From Lysobacter alkalisoli (GTDB lineage Bacteria > Pseudomonadota > Gammaproteobacteria > Xanthomonadales > Xanthomonadaceae): a DNA stretch of 64,000 nt. Below, piece after piece: positions 8,909 through 17,855 of this stretch. The first letter of the stretch is position 1. Each line of letters opens with the position of its first letter. The notes under the pieces were generated by a model, which ran no database searches, was not told the origin of the DNA, and saw only the letters and a list, made by a program, of their open reading frames with translations. The position numbers and the translations under genes were made by a program. The stretch spans positions 1,622,001-1,686,000 of the forward strand of contig NZ_CP041242.1 in NCBI RefSeq assembly GCF_006547045.1, in the 5' to 3' direction.

Positions 8909-10020
8909 TGGACTGCTTCGACCTCATCGTGGCCGGTGCCGGCATCGTCGGCGCGGCCTGTGCCGAGGCCGCGGCCGAGGCGGGGCTGCGGGTGGCGGTG
9001 GTGGAGCCGGGGCCGGTCGGCGGCGGCACCACGGCGGCGGGCATGGGGCATCTGGTGGCTTTGGACGATGCGCCGGCCGAACTGGTGCTGGCGGCCGCGT
9101 CGCTGCGCCTGTGGGAGCGCTTTGCCACGCTGGCCGATGCCGAATTCAGCCGCTGCGGCACCCTGTGGATCGCCCGCGACGAGGCCGAGCTGGCCGCAGT
9201 GCCGAAGCGGATCGCACGCTTGGCCGAGGTGGGGATTCATGCCGAATTCGTCGATGCGCGCGAGCTTTGCCGGCTGGAGCCCCAACTGGCCCCGGGCCTG
9301 GCCGGCGGCATGCAGGTCGGGCGCGAGGCCGTGGTGTATCCGCCGCGGGTGGCGCGCTGGCTGGTGGACGCCGCCTGCCGGGCCGGCGCGCGGTTGTACA
9401 GCGGGCGGCGGGTGCGCGAGCTGCTTGCCGACGGTGTGCGCCTGGACGATGGAGAGAAGCTCTCCGGCCCGGTGCTGGTCGCGACTGGAGTGGCGCTGCC
9501 GCAGCTGCTGCCGGAGCTGCCGTTGCGCCCGCGCAAGGGCCATCTGGTCATCACCGACCGCTACCCGCCACTGATCCGCCATCAGCTGGTCGAGATGGGC
9601 TATTCCGACACCGCGCATGCCGATGCCGGCACCGCAGTGGCCTTCAATCTCCAGCCGCGTCCGACCGGGCAGCTGCTGATCGGCTCCTCGCGCGAGTTCG
9701 ATGTCGAGGATCCGGCGGTGTCTCTCGCGACGCTGGCTGCGATGCTGCAGCGCGCCTTCACCTTCCTGCCGGCGCTGCGCGAACTGCGCGCCATCCGCGC
9801 CTGGACCGGCTTTCGCCCTGCCACTCCGGACGGGTTGCCCTACCTGGGACCGGTCCCAGGTCGCCCCGGCGTGTGGGTGGCGGCCGGGCACGAAGGATTG
9901 GGCGTGACCACGGCGCTGGGCAGCGCACGCCTGCTGATCGACAGCCTGCTCGGGCGTCCGCCGCTGCTGGATCCCGCGCCCTACCTGCCGGACCGGGTCC
10001 TGCAAGGAATGGCGGCATGA
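8908..10020 (+). CDS. lhpB: D-hydroxyproline dehydrogenase, FAD (DAO-type) subunit
   Basis: 370-residue FAD-dependent amine oxidoreductase of the D-amino acid oxidase superfamily. The N-terminal Rossmann motif is LIVAGAGIVGAACAEAAAEAG, and the C-terminal FAD-contacting part includes GLPYLGPVPGRPGVWVAAGH. It should oxidise cis-4-hydroxy-D-proline to 1-pyrroline-4-hydroxy-2-carboxylate. The start overlaps the epimerase stop (TGATG), and the stop overlaps the next start (ATGA). The order DAO-like, small [2Fe-2S], Pyr_redox/BFD matches the heteromeric type of D-hydroxyproline dehydrogenase known from Pseudomonas aeruginosa. Confidence 0.87.
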   Translation: MDCFDLIVAGAGIVGAACAEAAAEAGLRVAVVEPGPVGGGTTAAGMGHLVALDDAPAELVLAAASLRLWERFATLADAEFSRCGTLWIARDEAELAAVPKRIARLAEVGIHAEFVDARELCRLEPQLAPGLAGGMQVGREAVVYPPRVARWLVDAACRAGARLYSGRRVRELLADGVRLDDGEKLSGPVLVATGVALPQLLPELPLRPRKGHLVITDRYPPLIRHQLVEMGYSDTAHADAGTAVAFNLQPRPTGQLLIGSSREFDVEDPAVSLATLAAMLQRAFTFLPALRELRAIRAWTGFRPATPDGLPYLGPVPGRPGVWVAAGHEGLGVTTALGSARLLIDSLLGRPPLLDPAPYLPDRVLQGMAA

Positions 10021-10265
10021 ATCCGGCGACGGTGTGGCTGACGGTGAACGGACAGTCGGTGGCGGTGGCGGCGGGCGCCAGTGTGGCCGCTGCGGTGGCA
10101 CAGGCGGAGAACGTGTTCCGGCGCTCACCCGCGGGCACCCCGCGCGCGCCCGTGTGCGGCATGGGCGTGTGCTTCGAATGCCGGGTCCGCATCGACGGCG
10201 TGGCCCAGTTGCGGGCCTGCATGACCCCGGCCTGTGAAGGCATGCACGTGGAGACCGGGCCGTGA
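10017..10265 (+). CDS. D-hydroxyproline dehydrogenase, [2Fe-2S] small subunit
   Basis: 82-residue ferredoxin-like protein (Fer2_4 type, as in sarcosine oxidase/HcnA-like small subunits). It starts MNPATVWLTVNGQSV and has the cluster-binding pattern CGMGVCFECRV, with a further cysteine in RACMTPAC. It probably carries electrons between the two flavin subunits. It is fully embedded in the operon, overlapping the preceding stop (ATGA) and the following GTG start, so the three subunits are likely made in equal amounts. Confidence 0.85.
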   Translation: MNPATVWLTVNGQSVAVAAGASVAAAVAQAENVFRRSPAGTPRAPVCGMGVCFECRVRIDGVAQLRACMTPACEGMHVETGP

Positions 10266-11602
10266 CGACGGAGAAGATGCGCCATTACGACGTGCCGGAT
10301 TACGACGTGCCGGATTACGACGTGCTCGTAGTCGGCGCCGGTCCGGCCGGCCTGGCCGCGGCACGCGCGGCTGCCTCGCACGGGGTGCGCGTCGGCCTGG
10401 TCGATGCGCAGCTCCGTGCCGGCGGCCAGGTCTGGCGGGATGACGTGCGTTTCGGCGTGCCCGCCGCCGCGCGCCGCGCGCTGGCCGCACTGCGCGGGCA
10501 GGGCATCGACTGGCTGGAGCGCACCGAGATCGTTTCGGTGCAGCCGGACTGCCTGCTGGCCGATGGACCACAGGGAGCACGGCATCTCCACTACCGGCAA
10601 CTGGTGCTGGCCACCGGCGCGCGCGAGCTGCTGCTGCCGTTTCCCGGCTGGACCCTGCCGGGCGTGACCGGTGCCGGTGGTGCGCAGGCGCTGGCCAAGC
10701 AGGGCTGGCCGCTGCGCGGCAAGTCGGTGCTGGTGGCCGGCAGCGGTCCGCTGCTGCTTGCGGCGTCGGCCACGCTGCGCCGGCATGGCGCGCGGGTGCT
10801 GGGCATCCACGAACAGGCGGCTTTCGACGACCTGCGCCGCTTCGCCGCCGGTCTGCCGCGCTGGCCGGGCAAGCTGATCCAGGCCGCGGCATTGAGCCTG
10901 CGTCTGCTCGGCGTGCCCTATCGCGCGGGCAGCGTGGTGGTCGCCGCACATGGCGACGACCGGTTGCGCGAAGTCGAGATCGAGGGGGCGGCCGGACGCA
11001 CCCGCGTCGCCTGTGACCAGCTCGCCGTCGGCTACGGCCTGGTACCCAACACCGAGCTGGCGCAGCTGATGGGCTGCCGGCTGGAGTATCCCGGACCGCA
11101 TCCGCAGGTGGCCGTCGATGCCGACCTGCGGACCAGCCTCGGCAACGTGTTCGCCGCCGGCGAGGCTTGCGGCATCGGCGGGCGTGACTGCGCCCTGGTC
11201 GAGGGTGCGATGGCCGGGCACCTCGCGGCCGGCAAACCCGAAGCGGCGCGTGTGCTGCGACTGCGCCGACGGCACGCGCGCGCCTTTGCCGAACATCTGC
11301 ACCGGCATTTCGCGCTTGATGCACGCGTTCTGGATTTGGCGACTGCGGACACCCCGGTGTGCCGCTGCGAAGACGTCCCCCTGGGCGCATTGCAGGGGCT
11401 TGCAAGCATGCGCGAGGCCAAGCTGCTCACCCGCTGCGGCATGGGCGCCTGCCAGGGCCGCATCTGCGGCACGGCGCTGCGCGAACTGGGGCTGTCCTGG
11501 CCCACGAACGGCTCCGTCGGCGGCGTGAGGCCGCCACTGTTTCCGGCCCGCCTTGCGGCGTTGGCCACTCTTTCCACACCAGAAACCCAAGGTAGAACCT
11601 GA
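10262..11602 (+). CDS. D-hydroxyproline dehydrogenase, FAD/BFD large subunit
   Basis: 446-residue FAD/NAD(P)-binding oxidoreductase (Pyr_redox_2 family) with N-terminal VLVVGAGPAGLAAARAAASH, a second dinucleotide fold at SVLVAGSGPLLLAASATL, and a C-terminal BFD-like [2Fe-2S] domain with four cysteines (CRCEDV ... CGMGACQGRICG). It resembles the alpha subunits of opine/hydrogen-cyanide-synthase-type dehydrogenases. The GTG at 10262 overlaps the previous stop; an ATG at 10277 is an alternative. The N-terminus is odd: a 15-base tandem repeat gives YDVPDYDVPDYDV just before the flavin fold. Confidence 0.85.
   Translation: MTTEKMRHYDVPDYDVPDYDVLVVGAGPAGLAAARAAASHGVRVGLVDAQLRAGGQVWRDDVRFGVPAAARRALAALRGQGIDWLERTEIVSVQPDCLLADGPQGARHLHYRQLVLATGARELLLPFPGWTLPGVTGAGGAQALAKQGWPLRGKSVLVAGSGPLLLAASATLRRHGARVLGIHEQAAFDDLRRFAAGLPRWPGKLIQAAALSLRLLGVPYRAGSVVVAAHGDDRLREVEIEGAAGRTRVACDQLAVGYGLVPNTELAQLMGCRLEYPGPHPQVAVDADLRTSLGNVFAAGEACGIGGRDCALVEGAMAGHLAAGKPEAARVLRLRRRHARAFAEHLHRHFALDARVLDLATADTPVCRCEDVPLGALQGLASMREAKLLTRCGMGACQGRICGTALRELGLSWPTNGSVGGVRPPLFPARLAALATLSTPETQGRT
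10285..10325 (+). repeat. 15-bp tandem repeat inside dehydrogenase N-terminus
   Basis: The unit TTACGACGTGCCGGA occurs twice perfectly (10285-10299, 10300-10314) and then partly (10315-10325). It encodes a repeated YDVPD immediately before the FAD-binding strand. It keeps the frame, so it looks like a slippage duplication that lengthens the N-terminal tail without harming the fold. Confidence 0.85.
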
Positions 11603-12504
11603 TGAACAACGCTTCCTTCTGGCGCGGCGTGCTGCCGGCCATCACCACCCCGTTCACCGCTGAGGGCGAGGTGGATCACGACTTCCTCGCCAAACACGCC
11701 AAGGCCCTGGTCGATGCCGGCAGCACCGCCATCGTGCCGCTGGGTTCGCTGGGCGAGGGCGCCACGCTCACCTTCGACGCGAAGCTCGCGATCCTGGACA
11801 CCCTGGTCGCAGCGGTAGACGGACGCGTGCCGGTGGTGCCGGGCATCGCCGCGCTGTCCACGCGCGAGGCGGTGGAGCTGGCGCGCGCGGCCAAGGCCTG
11901 CGGCTGCGGCGGCCTGATGGCGCTGCCGCCCTACGTCTACTCCACCGACTGGCGCGAGATGGGCGCGCACATGCGCGCGGTGATCGGCGCCACCGACCTG
12001 CCGGTGATCTTCTACAACAACCCGGTGGCCTACCGGACCGACTTCACGCCGCGCCAGATCGCCGAGCTGGCCGGCGAGTTCCCCAACCTGCAGGCGGTCA
12101 AGGAATCCTCCGGCGATATCCGCCGCTTCGCCGCCCTCAAGGAAGTGCTGGGCGAGCGCCTGGTGCTGCTGGTGGGCATGGACGACCTCATCGTCGAGGG
12201 CCTGGCCATGGGTGCGGAGGGCTGGATCGCCGGCGTGGTCAATGCCTTCCCGGAAGAGTCGGTGCGGCTGTTCGAGCAGGCCCGCGACGGTGGCTATGCC
12301 GCGGCCCGCGAGTTGTACGAATGGTCGCTGCCGCTGCTGCGCATGGACACCGTGCCCAAGTTCGTGCAGCTCATCAAACTGATGCAGGCGCAGGCCGGGC
12401 TGGGCAGCGAGCGCGTGCGCGCGCCGCGTCTGCTGCTGGCAGGCGCCGAGCGCGAGGAAGCACTGCAGGTCATCGACCAGGCCATCGCCACCCGAGGGCG
12501 TTGA
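11602..12504 (+). CDS. lhpC: Pyrroline-4-hydroxy-2-carboxylate deaminase (DHDPS family)
   Basis: 300-residue class I aldolase-fold enzyme of the dihydrodipicolinate synthase family. The Schiff-base lysine is in LQAVKESSG (K167) and the active-site tyrosine in VIFYNNP (Y138). In this operon it should deaminate 1-pyrroline-4-hydroxy-2-carboxylate to 2-oxoglutarate semialdehyde. The start overlaps the previous stop (TGATG). A true dapA role is unlikely because of the operon context. The gene assignment follows the known hydroxyproline pathway. Confidence 0.87.
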   Translation: MNNASFWRGVLPAITTPFTAEGEVDHDFLAKHAKALVDAGSTAIVPLGSLGEGATLTFDAKLAILDTLVAAVDGRVPVVPGIAALSTREAVELARAAKACGCGGLMALPPYVYSTDWREMGAHMRAVIGATDLPVIFYNNPVAYRTDFTPRQIAELAGEFPNLQAVKESSGDIRRFAALKEVLGERLVLLVGMDDLIVEGLAMGAEGWIAGVVNAFPEESVRLFEQARDGGYAAARELYEWSLPLLRMDTVPKFVQLIKLMQAQAGLGSERVRAPRLLLAGAEREEALQVIDQAIATRGR

Positions 12505-12505
12505 T

Positions 12506-14095
12506 ATGAACGTCGAACCGCTGTTGCTCGCCGGCCGCTGGCAGCCCAGCCGGGATGCAGGCGGGTCCTTCCGCGCCGTGGACCCGACGTCCGGTGAGGC
12601 GATCGGCCCGGAGTTCCCGGTCAGCGGCGCGGCCGACCTCGAAGCCGCGCTGGCCGCCGCCAGCGAGGCCGCCGCTGCACTGGCTGCGGCCGAACCGGCC
12701 CGGATCGCCGACTTTCTCGACGCCTATGCCGATGCGCTGGAAGCCGACGCCGACACCCTGGTCGCGCTGGCCCACGCGGAAACCGCGCTGCCGGCGCCGA
12801 CCCGACTGCGCGGCGTGGAGCTGCCGCGCACCAGCGGGCAGCTGCGCCAGGCGGCACAGGCGGTGCGCGCTTATGGTTGGGCCCAGCCGGTGATCGACAC
12901 CCAGGCCGGTCTTCGCTCGCACCTGGCACCGCTGTCGAAGCCGGTGCTGGTGTTCGGACCCAACAACTTTCCCTTCGCCTTCAATGCCGTGGCCGGCAGC
13001 GATTTCGCCTCGGCCATCGCCGCGCGTAATCCGGTCATCGCCAAGGCCCATCCCTCGCATCCGGCCACCAGCCTGCGCCTGGCACAGTTGGCGCACCGGG
13101 CGCTGGGCGAAGCCGGGTTGCCGGAGGCGGCCGTGCAGTTGCTCTACCACTTCGACCACGCGCTTGGCCAGCGCCTGGCTGGCGATGCTCGCCTGGGCGC
13201 GATCGGTTTCACCGGCAGCCGGCCCGCCGGTCTGGCGCTGAAGGCGGCCGCCGATGCCGTCGGTGTTCTCTTTTATGCCGAACTCTCCAGCCTCAACCCG
13301 GTGTTCCTGCTGCCGGGCGCGCTGGCCGAGCGGGGCGAGGCGCTGGCGCAGGAGTTCTTCGCATCCTGCACGCTCGGCAGCGGCCAGTTCTGCACCAATC
13401 CCGGCATCGTGGTGGTGCCGCATGGCGCGGCGGGCGATGCCTTCGTCGAGCGCGCGCGCCAGCATTTCGCCGCAGCGGCGCCGATGGTTCTGTTCTCGCG
13501 CCCGGTGCTCGACGGCCTGCAACAGGCCGTGGCGACGCTGTGCGAGGCCGGTGCGCAACTGCTCTGCGGCGGCCAGACGGGCGAGGGCGGTTATCGCTAT
13601 GCCCCGACCCTGCTCGCGGTGGAAGCGAGCGATTTCCTGCGTGCCCCCGCGGCCCTGCAGACCGAGGCCTTCGGCCCGGCCAGCCTGCTGGTGCGGACCG
13701 CCGACCTCGATCAGGCACTGGCCGTGGCCGGTGCCTTTGAAGGCAACCTGAGCGCCGCGATCTACCGGTCTGGCGACGGCGCCGACGACGCGGTATGGCA
13801 AGCGCTGGCGCCGCTGCTGCGCGCGCGCGTCGGGCGCCTGGTCAACAGTTGCATGCCGACCGGCGTGGCGGTCAGCCCGGCCCAGCAGCACGGCGGGCCG
13901 TTCCCGAGCACCGGCCACCCCGGCTTCACCGCGGTGGGCATGCCGGCCGCCATCCGCCGCTTCGCCGCGCTGCACTGCTACGACGGCGTGCCCGACGCGC
14001 TGCTGCCGCCGGAGCTGCGCGACCGCAACCTCGGTGGCGTGCAGCGCCTGATCGACGGCCACTGGACCACCGCCGATGTCGGAGGCGAGACATGA
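12506..14095 (+). CDS. 2-oxoglutarate semialdehyde dehydrogenase
   Basis: 529-residue aldehyde dehydrogenase, probably NADP-dependent and of the hydroxyproline-type (type III) 2,5-dioxopentanoate dehydrogenases. It oxidises 2-oxoglutarate semialdehyde to 2-oxoglutarate, ending the pathway in the TCA cycle. Visible sites are N154 in GPNNFPFAF, E259 in FYAELSSLNP and the catalytic C296 in GSGQFCTNPG. It starts one base after the deaminase stop, and its stop overlaps the next gene (ATGA). Confidence 0.88.
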   Translation: MNVEPLLLAGRWQPSRDAGGSFRAVDPTSGEAIGPEFPVSGAADLEAALAAASEAAAALAAAEPARIADFLDAYADALEADADTLVALAHAETALPAPTRLRGVELPRTSGQLRQAAQAVRAYGWAQPVIDTQAGLRSHLAPLSKPVLVFGPNNFPFAFNAVAGSDFASAIAARNPVIAKAHPSHPATSLRLAQLAHRALGEAGLPEAAVQLLYHFDHALGQRLAGDARLGAIGFTGSRPAGLALKAAADAVGVLFYAELSSLNPVFLLPGALAERGEALAQEFFASCTLGSGQFCTNPGIVVVPHGAAGDAFVERARQHFAAAAPMVLFSRPVLDGLQQAVATLCEAGAQLLCGGQTGEGGYRYAPTLLAVEASDFLRAPAALQTEAFGPASLLVRTADLDQALAVAGAFEGNLSAAIYRSGDGADDAVWQALAPLLRARVGRLVNSCMPTGVAVSPAQQHGGPFPSTGHPGFTAVGMPAAIRRFAALHCYDGVPDALLPPELRDRNLGGVQRLIDGHWTTADVGGET

Positions 14096-15297
14096 GTGGG
14101 CAGATCGGCGGCCTGACGCTGGAGCAGGCGAGGGCACGACTCGCGCCCTGGCCGAACCGCGCTCAGCCGATCCAGCCTGAGGAATACCAGCGGCGCCAGG
14201 AAGAAGCGCGTCGCCTGCTGCGTGCGCAAGGCGCCGATGCGCTGCTGATCAGTGCCGGCACCTCGCTGCGTTATTTCGCCGGCGTGCCCTGGGGCACCAG
14301 CGAGCGTCTGGTGGCGATGCTGCTGACGCTGACCGGCGATCCGGTGCTGATTTGCCCGGCCTTCGAGGAGGGCTCACTCGACGCGGTGCTGGAAATCCCG
14401 GTCGAAAAGCGGCTGTGGGAGGAACACGAGGACCCGTACGCGCTGGTCGTGCGCACCCTGCGCGAACGCCGCGCGGGCACGCTGGCGCTGGATCCGGCCG
14501 CGTCCTGGGCGATTGCCGTCGGTCTGGGCCGCCACTTCGGTGCGGCCAACGTGATCGATGCCACCGCCATCGTCGATGGCTGTCGCATGTGCAAGTCGCC
14601 GGCCGAGCTGGCGCTGATGCAGCAGGCCTGCGACATGACCCTGTACGTGCATCGCCTGGCCGCGGGGCTCGCGCGCGAGGGTCTCGGCACCGACGAGCTG
14701 ATGCGTTTCATCGACGGCGCACACCGCGCGCTGGGTGCCGACAACGGTTCCACCTTCTGCATCGTCCAGTACGGCCATGCCACCGCGTTTCCGCACGGCA
14801 TTCCCGGTGTGCAGCATCTGCGCGAGGGCGAGCTGGTATTGATCGACACCGGCTGCAGCGTGCAGGGCTACCAGTCCGACATCACCCGCACCTGGATCTT
14901 CGGCCATGCCGATGACGAGCAACGGCGGATCTGGGACCTGGAGCAGGCCGCGCAGGCGGCGGCGTTCGAGGCGGTGCGCCCGGGTGTTTCCTGCGAATCG
15001 GTCGACACCGCCGCCCGTGCGGTGCTCGAAGCCGGCGGCCTGGGACCGGACTACCGATTGCCGGGCCTGCCGCACCGCACTGGCCACGGTTGCGGCATGA
15101 GCGTGCACGAGGCGCCGTACCTGGTGCGCGGCAACGCCACCGCGCTGGCGCCGGGAATGTGCTGCAGCAACGAACCGATGATCGTGGTGCCCGGCCGCTT
15201 CGGCGTGCGGCTGGAGGATCACTTCCATGTCACCGGGGACGGCGCGCGCTGGTTCACGCCGCCATCGCCGGCGATCGACCGGCCGTTTGCGGATTGA
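14092..15297 (+). CDS. M24 family Xaa-Pro aminopeptidase-like metallopeptidase
   Basis: 401-residue pita-bread-fold peptidase with no signal peptide, so cytoplasmic. All five metal ligands of the M24 family are visible: D252 and D263 (LIDTGCSVQGYQSDITRTW), H332 (TGHGCGMSVHE), E361 (CSNEPM) and E375 (RLEDHF). It should remove residues N-terminal to proline or hydroxyproline, or split Xaa-Pro dipeptides. I chose the ATG at 14092 because it overlaps the dehydrogenase stop; the open frame extends upstream without sense. Co-transcription with hydroxyproline catabolism suggests that it frees hydroxyproline from peptides. Confidence 0.9.
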   Translation: MSGQIGGLTLEQARARLAPWPNRAQPIQPEEYQRRQEEARRLLRAQGADALLISAGTSLRYFAGVPWGTSERLVAMLLTLTGDPVLICPAFEEGSLDAVLEIPVEKRLWEEHEDPYALVVRTLRERRAGTLALDPAASWAIAVGLGRHFGAANVIDATAIVDGCRMCKSPAELALMQQACDMTLYVHRLAAGLAREGLGTDELMRFIDGAHRALGADNGSTFCIVQYGHATAFPHGIPGVQHLREGELVLIDTGCSVQGYQSDITRTWIFGHADDEQRRIWDLEQAAQAAAFEAVRPGVSCESVDTAARAVLEAGGLGPDYRLPGLPHRTGHGCGMSVHEAPYLVRGNATALAPGMCCSNEPMIVVPGRFGVRLEDHFHVTGDGARWFTPPSPAIDRPFAD

Positions 15298-15305
15298 GGA
15301 GGGAA

Positions 15306-17651
15306 ATGCGGATGGATGTTGGGTTTTCTGATTCGTTTCGGCGAAGGTGGAGTGCCGGCATCGGCTTGCTGCTCGCCGTTGTTCTTGCGGCTGGCAACGC
15401 GACTGCCATCGCGCCCGACGCGGCCGCCCACCAGCGCTCCCTCGATCTGCGCGAACAATGGATGCACCTGACCCAGGGCGTCGCCTTCCCTGCGCGCTGG
15501 ATCGATGCCGAGCGTTTCCAGTACCGGCGCACGGCGCTCGGCGGCTTCGAGTTCGTGGTCCGTCATGTCGGGGCGACCGAAGCCAGGCCGGCGTTCGATC
15601 ATGACCGGTTGGCCACCGCGCTGGGTGTCGCGACCGGGAAGACGTACGACGCAAAGCGCCTGCCGTTCGAAGACTTCGAGTTTATCGAGGACGGTGCGGC
15701 GATCCGGGTCTGGGTCGAGGGACGCGCGCTGCGTTGTGGCCTCGGCGAGAACAACGCCTGCGCCGTCGTGCCGGGCAATGGCACGAACCCGCGCCCCCGC
15801 GCCTTCGGTGTCGTGCGCGATCTCTCGGTGCCGGCCGACAACACCCCACGCCGCTCGCCCGACGGCCGTTACGAGGCCTTCGCGCAGGGCGACAACCTGG
15901 CCCTGCGCGAGGTGGCCAGCGGCGAGGTCCGTGTGCTCAGCCGAGATGGCTCGCCGGGCGACTTTTACGATCCGGAAACCCTGGTCTGGTCGCCGGACTC
16001 CCGGCGCCTGGCCCTGTACCGCGTTCGCCCGGGCCATCGGCGCGAGGTGCGGCGGGTGGAGAGTGCGCCGCGCGATCAGGTCCACGCGCGCGTGCATACC
16101 CAGCTCTATCCCAAGCCCGGCGACCCGGTCGATATCGAGCGGCCGATGATCTTCGAGGCCGGGTCCGGACGGCAGGTCACGGTGCCGACCGGGCATTTCC
16201 CCAACGCGTTCCGCCTCTCGCCGCTGTATTTCCGCGAGGACGGCCGGACCCTGGCTTTCCGCTACGTCGAGCGCGGCCACCAGCGCGTGCGGTTGATCGA
16301 GATCGAGGCCGACAGCGGTGCGACACGGGTGGCGATCGAGGAGAGCAGCTCCACCTTCGTCAACGACTGGTGGCACCGCAGCTTCTTCCACGACGTGGGC
16401 AATCACGGCCGCGAGATCGTGTGGATGTCCGAGCGCGATGGCTGGAACCATCTGTACCTGTTCGACGGCAGCAACGGCCGTGCACGCCAGCTCACCCGTG
16501 GCGAATGGGTGGTGCGCCGCGTGCTGCACGTGGACGAGGAGCGCCGCGAGGTCTGGTTCGTCGCCAGCGGGCGCGAGCTCGGCGATCCCTACCTCCAACA
16601 TGTCTACCGCGTCGATTTCAGCGGGCGCAACCTGCACCACATGACCCCGGCCGGGGCTTGGCATGAGGTCAGCCTGTCGCCGGACCAGCGCTACTACGTG
16701 GACACATGGTCGCGGGTGAACCACCCCACCGTCAGCGAACTGCGCGATGCCCGTGACGGGCGCCTGATCGCCGAGCTGGAGCGTGGCGACATCGGCGCGC
16801 TGGAGGCGGCCGGGTTCCGTTATCCGGAAACGTTCGTCGCCCCTGGTCGCGACGGGCGCACGCCGATCCACGGCCTGATCGTGCGTCCCACCGACTACGA
16901 CCCGGCGCGCCGCTATCCGGTGATCGAGAGCATCTATGCCGGCCCGCACGACTCGTTCGTGCCCAAGACCTTCTGGCCGTTCGGACGCCATTCCAGTGGC
17001 GACAAGGCCATCGGCATGCAGGCCTTGGCCGACCTCGGCTTCATCGTCGTGCAGATCGACGGCATGGGTACGATGAACCGCTCCAAGGCCTTCCACGACG
17101 TGGCCTGGAAGAACCTGGGCGACTCCGGCTTTCCCGACCGCATCGCCTGGCATCGCGCGCAGGCCGCGCGCGATCCGTCCTACGACCTCTCGCGCGGCGT
17201 CGGCATCTACGGCGCTTCCGCCGGTGGGCAGAGCGCGCTGGGGGCGCTGCTGTTCCATCCGGATTTCTACACCGTGGCCGTGGCCTACAACGGTTGCTAC
17301 GACAACCGGATGGACAAGATCAGCTGGAACGAACAGTGGATGGGCTGGCCCGTCGACGAGAGCTACGCCCGCGCCTCCGGCGTGGACAACGCGCACCGGC
17401 TGCAGGGCCGGTTGCTGATGATCCTCGGTGAGCAGGACGAGAACGTCGATCCGGCGTCTACTTACCAAGTAGCCGATGCATTGATCCGTGCCGGCAAGGA
17501 TTTCGAACTGCTGGTGCTTCCGGGCGAAGGGCATTCGGTCGGACGCTCGGATGGACCGATCTCGTATGTGCAGCGTCGGCAGCTCGATTTCTTCGTGCGC
17601 CATCTGCTGGGACAGCCGACGCCGGACTGGAATCGCCCGGCGTCGCTGTGA
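15306..17651 (+). CDS. Secreted S9 family prolyl peptidase (DPP IV-like)
   Basis: 781 residues: signal peptide (about 1-36), a DPP IV N-terminal beta-propeller (WSPDSRRLALYRVRPGHRR and YPKPGDPVDI are typical) and a C-terminal alpha/beta-hydrolase. The catalytic triad is readable as S638 in YGASAGGQ, D711 in GEQDENVDP and H743 in GEGHSVG. The nucleophile elbow GASAGG differs from the usual DPP IV GWSYGG. It probably cleaves after proline or hydroxyproline in the periplasm. It follows the M24 gene by 8 bases and so appears to be the last gene of the hydroxyproline operon. Confidence 0.88.
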   Translation: MRMDVGFSDSFRRRWSAGIGLLLAVVLAAGNATAIAPDAAAHQRSLDLREQWMHLTQGVAFPARWIDAERFQYRRTALGGFEFVVRHVGATEARPAFDHDRLATALGVATGKTYDAKRLPFEDFEFIEDGAAIRVWVEGRALRCGLGENNACAVVPGNGTNPRPRAFGVVRDLSVPADNTPRRSPDGRYEAFAQGDNLALREVASGEVRVLSRDGSPGDFYDPETLVWSPDSRRLALYRVRPGHRREVRRVESAPRDQVHARVHTQLYPKPGDPVDIERPMIFEAGSGRQVTVPTGHFPNAFRLSPLYFREDGRTLAFRYVERGHQRVRLIEIEADSGATRVAIEESSSTFVNDWWHRSFFHDVGNHGREIVWMSERDGWNHLYLFDGSNGRARQLTRGEWVVRRVLHVDEERREVWFVASGRELGDPYLQHVYRVDFSGRNLHHMTPAGAWHEVSLSPDQRYYVDTWSRVNHPTVSELRDARDGRLIAELERGDIGALEAAGFRYPETFVAPGRDGRTPIHGLIVRPTDYDPARRYPVIESIYAGPHDSFVPKTFWPFGRHSSGDKAIGMQALADLGFIVVQIDGMGTMNRSKAFHDVAWKNLGDSGFPDRIAWHRAQAARDPSYDLSRGVGIYGASAGGQSALGALLFHPDFYTVAVAYNGCYDNRMDKISWNEQWMGWPVDESYARASGVDNAHRLQGRLLMILGEQDENVDPASTYQVADALIRAGKDFELLVLPGEGHSVGRSDGPISYVQRRQLDFFVRHLLGQPTPDWNRPASL

Positions 17652-17692
17652 CGAAGTGAAGCGTGCACGGCGGGGCCGTGCACCGTACTTCG
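17652..17692. terminator. Strong stem-loop after S9 peptidase
   Basis: GTGCACGG (17663-17670) pairs with CCGTGCAC (17676-17683) over a five-base loop, and an outer arm CGAAGT (17652-17657) pairs with ACTTCG (17687-17692) across small internal loops. It lies directly after the stop codon. There is no T tract, so it may be a 3'-end stabiliser or factor-dependent terminator rather than an intrinsic terminator. Confidence 0.45.
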
Positions 17693-17855
17693 CGACTGTG
17701 CCGAGCGACTGTGCTGAATTCCGCACTGCCTGCACGCATTCCATGCTATCGACGCCGACTCCTGCGGCGGGACCATCGGTCACGCCTTTGCGCATTGCAT
17801 CGACGCCGGTGAACCGGCCGGCGAATCCGCAGCAACGACAACGCAGGAGAGTGTG

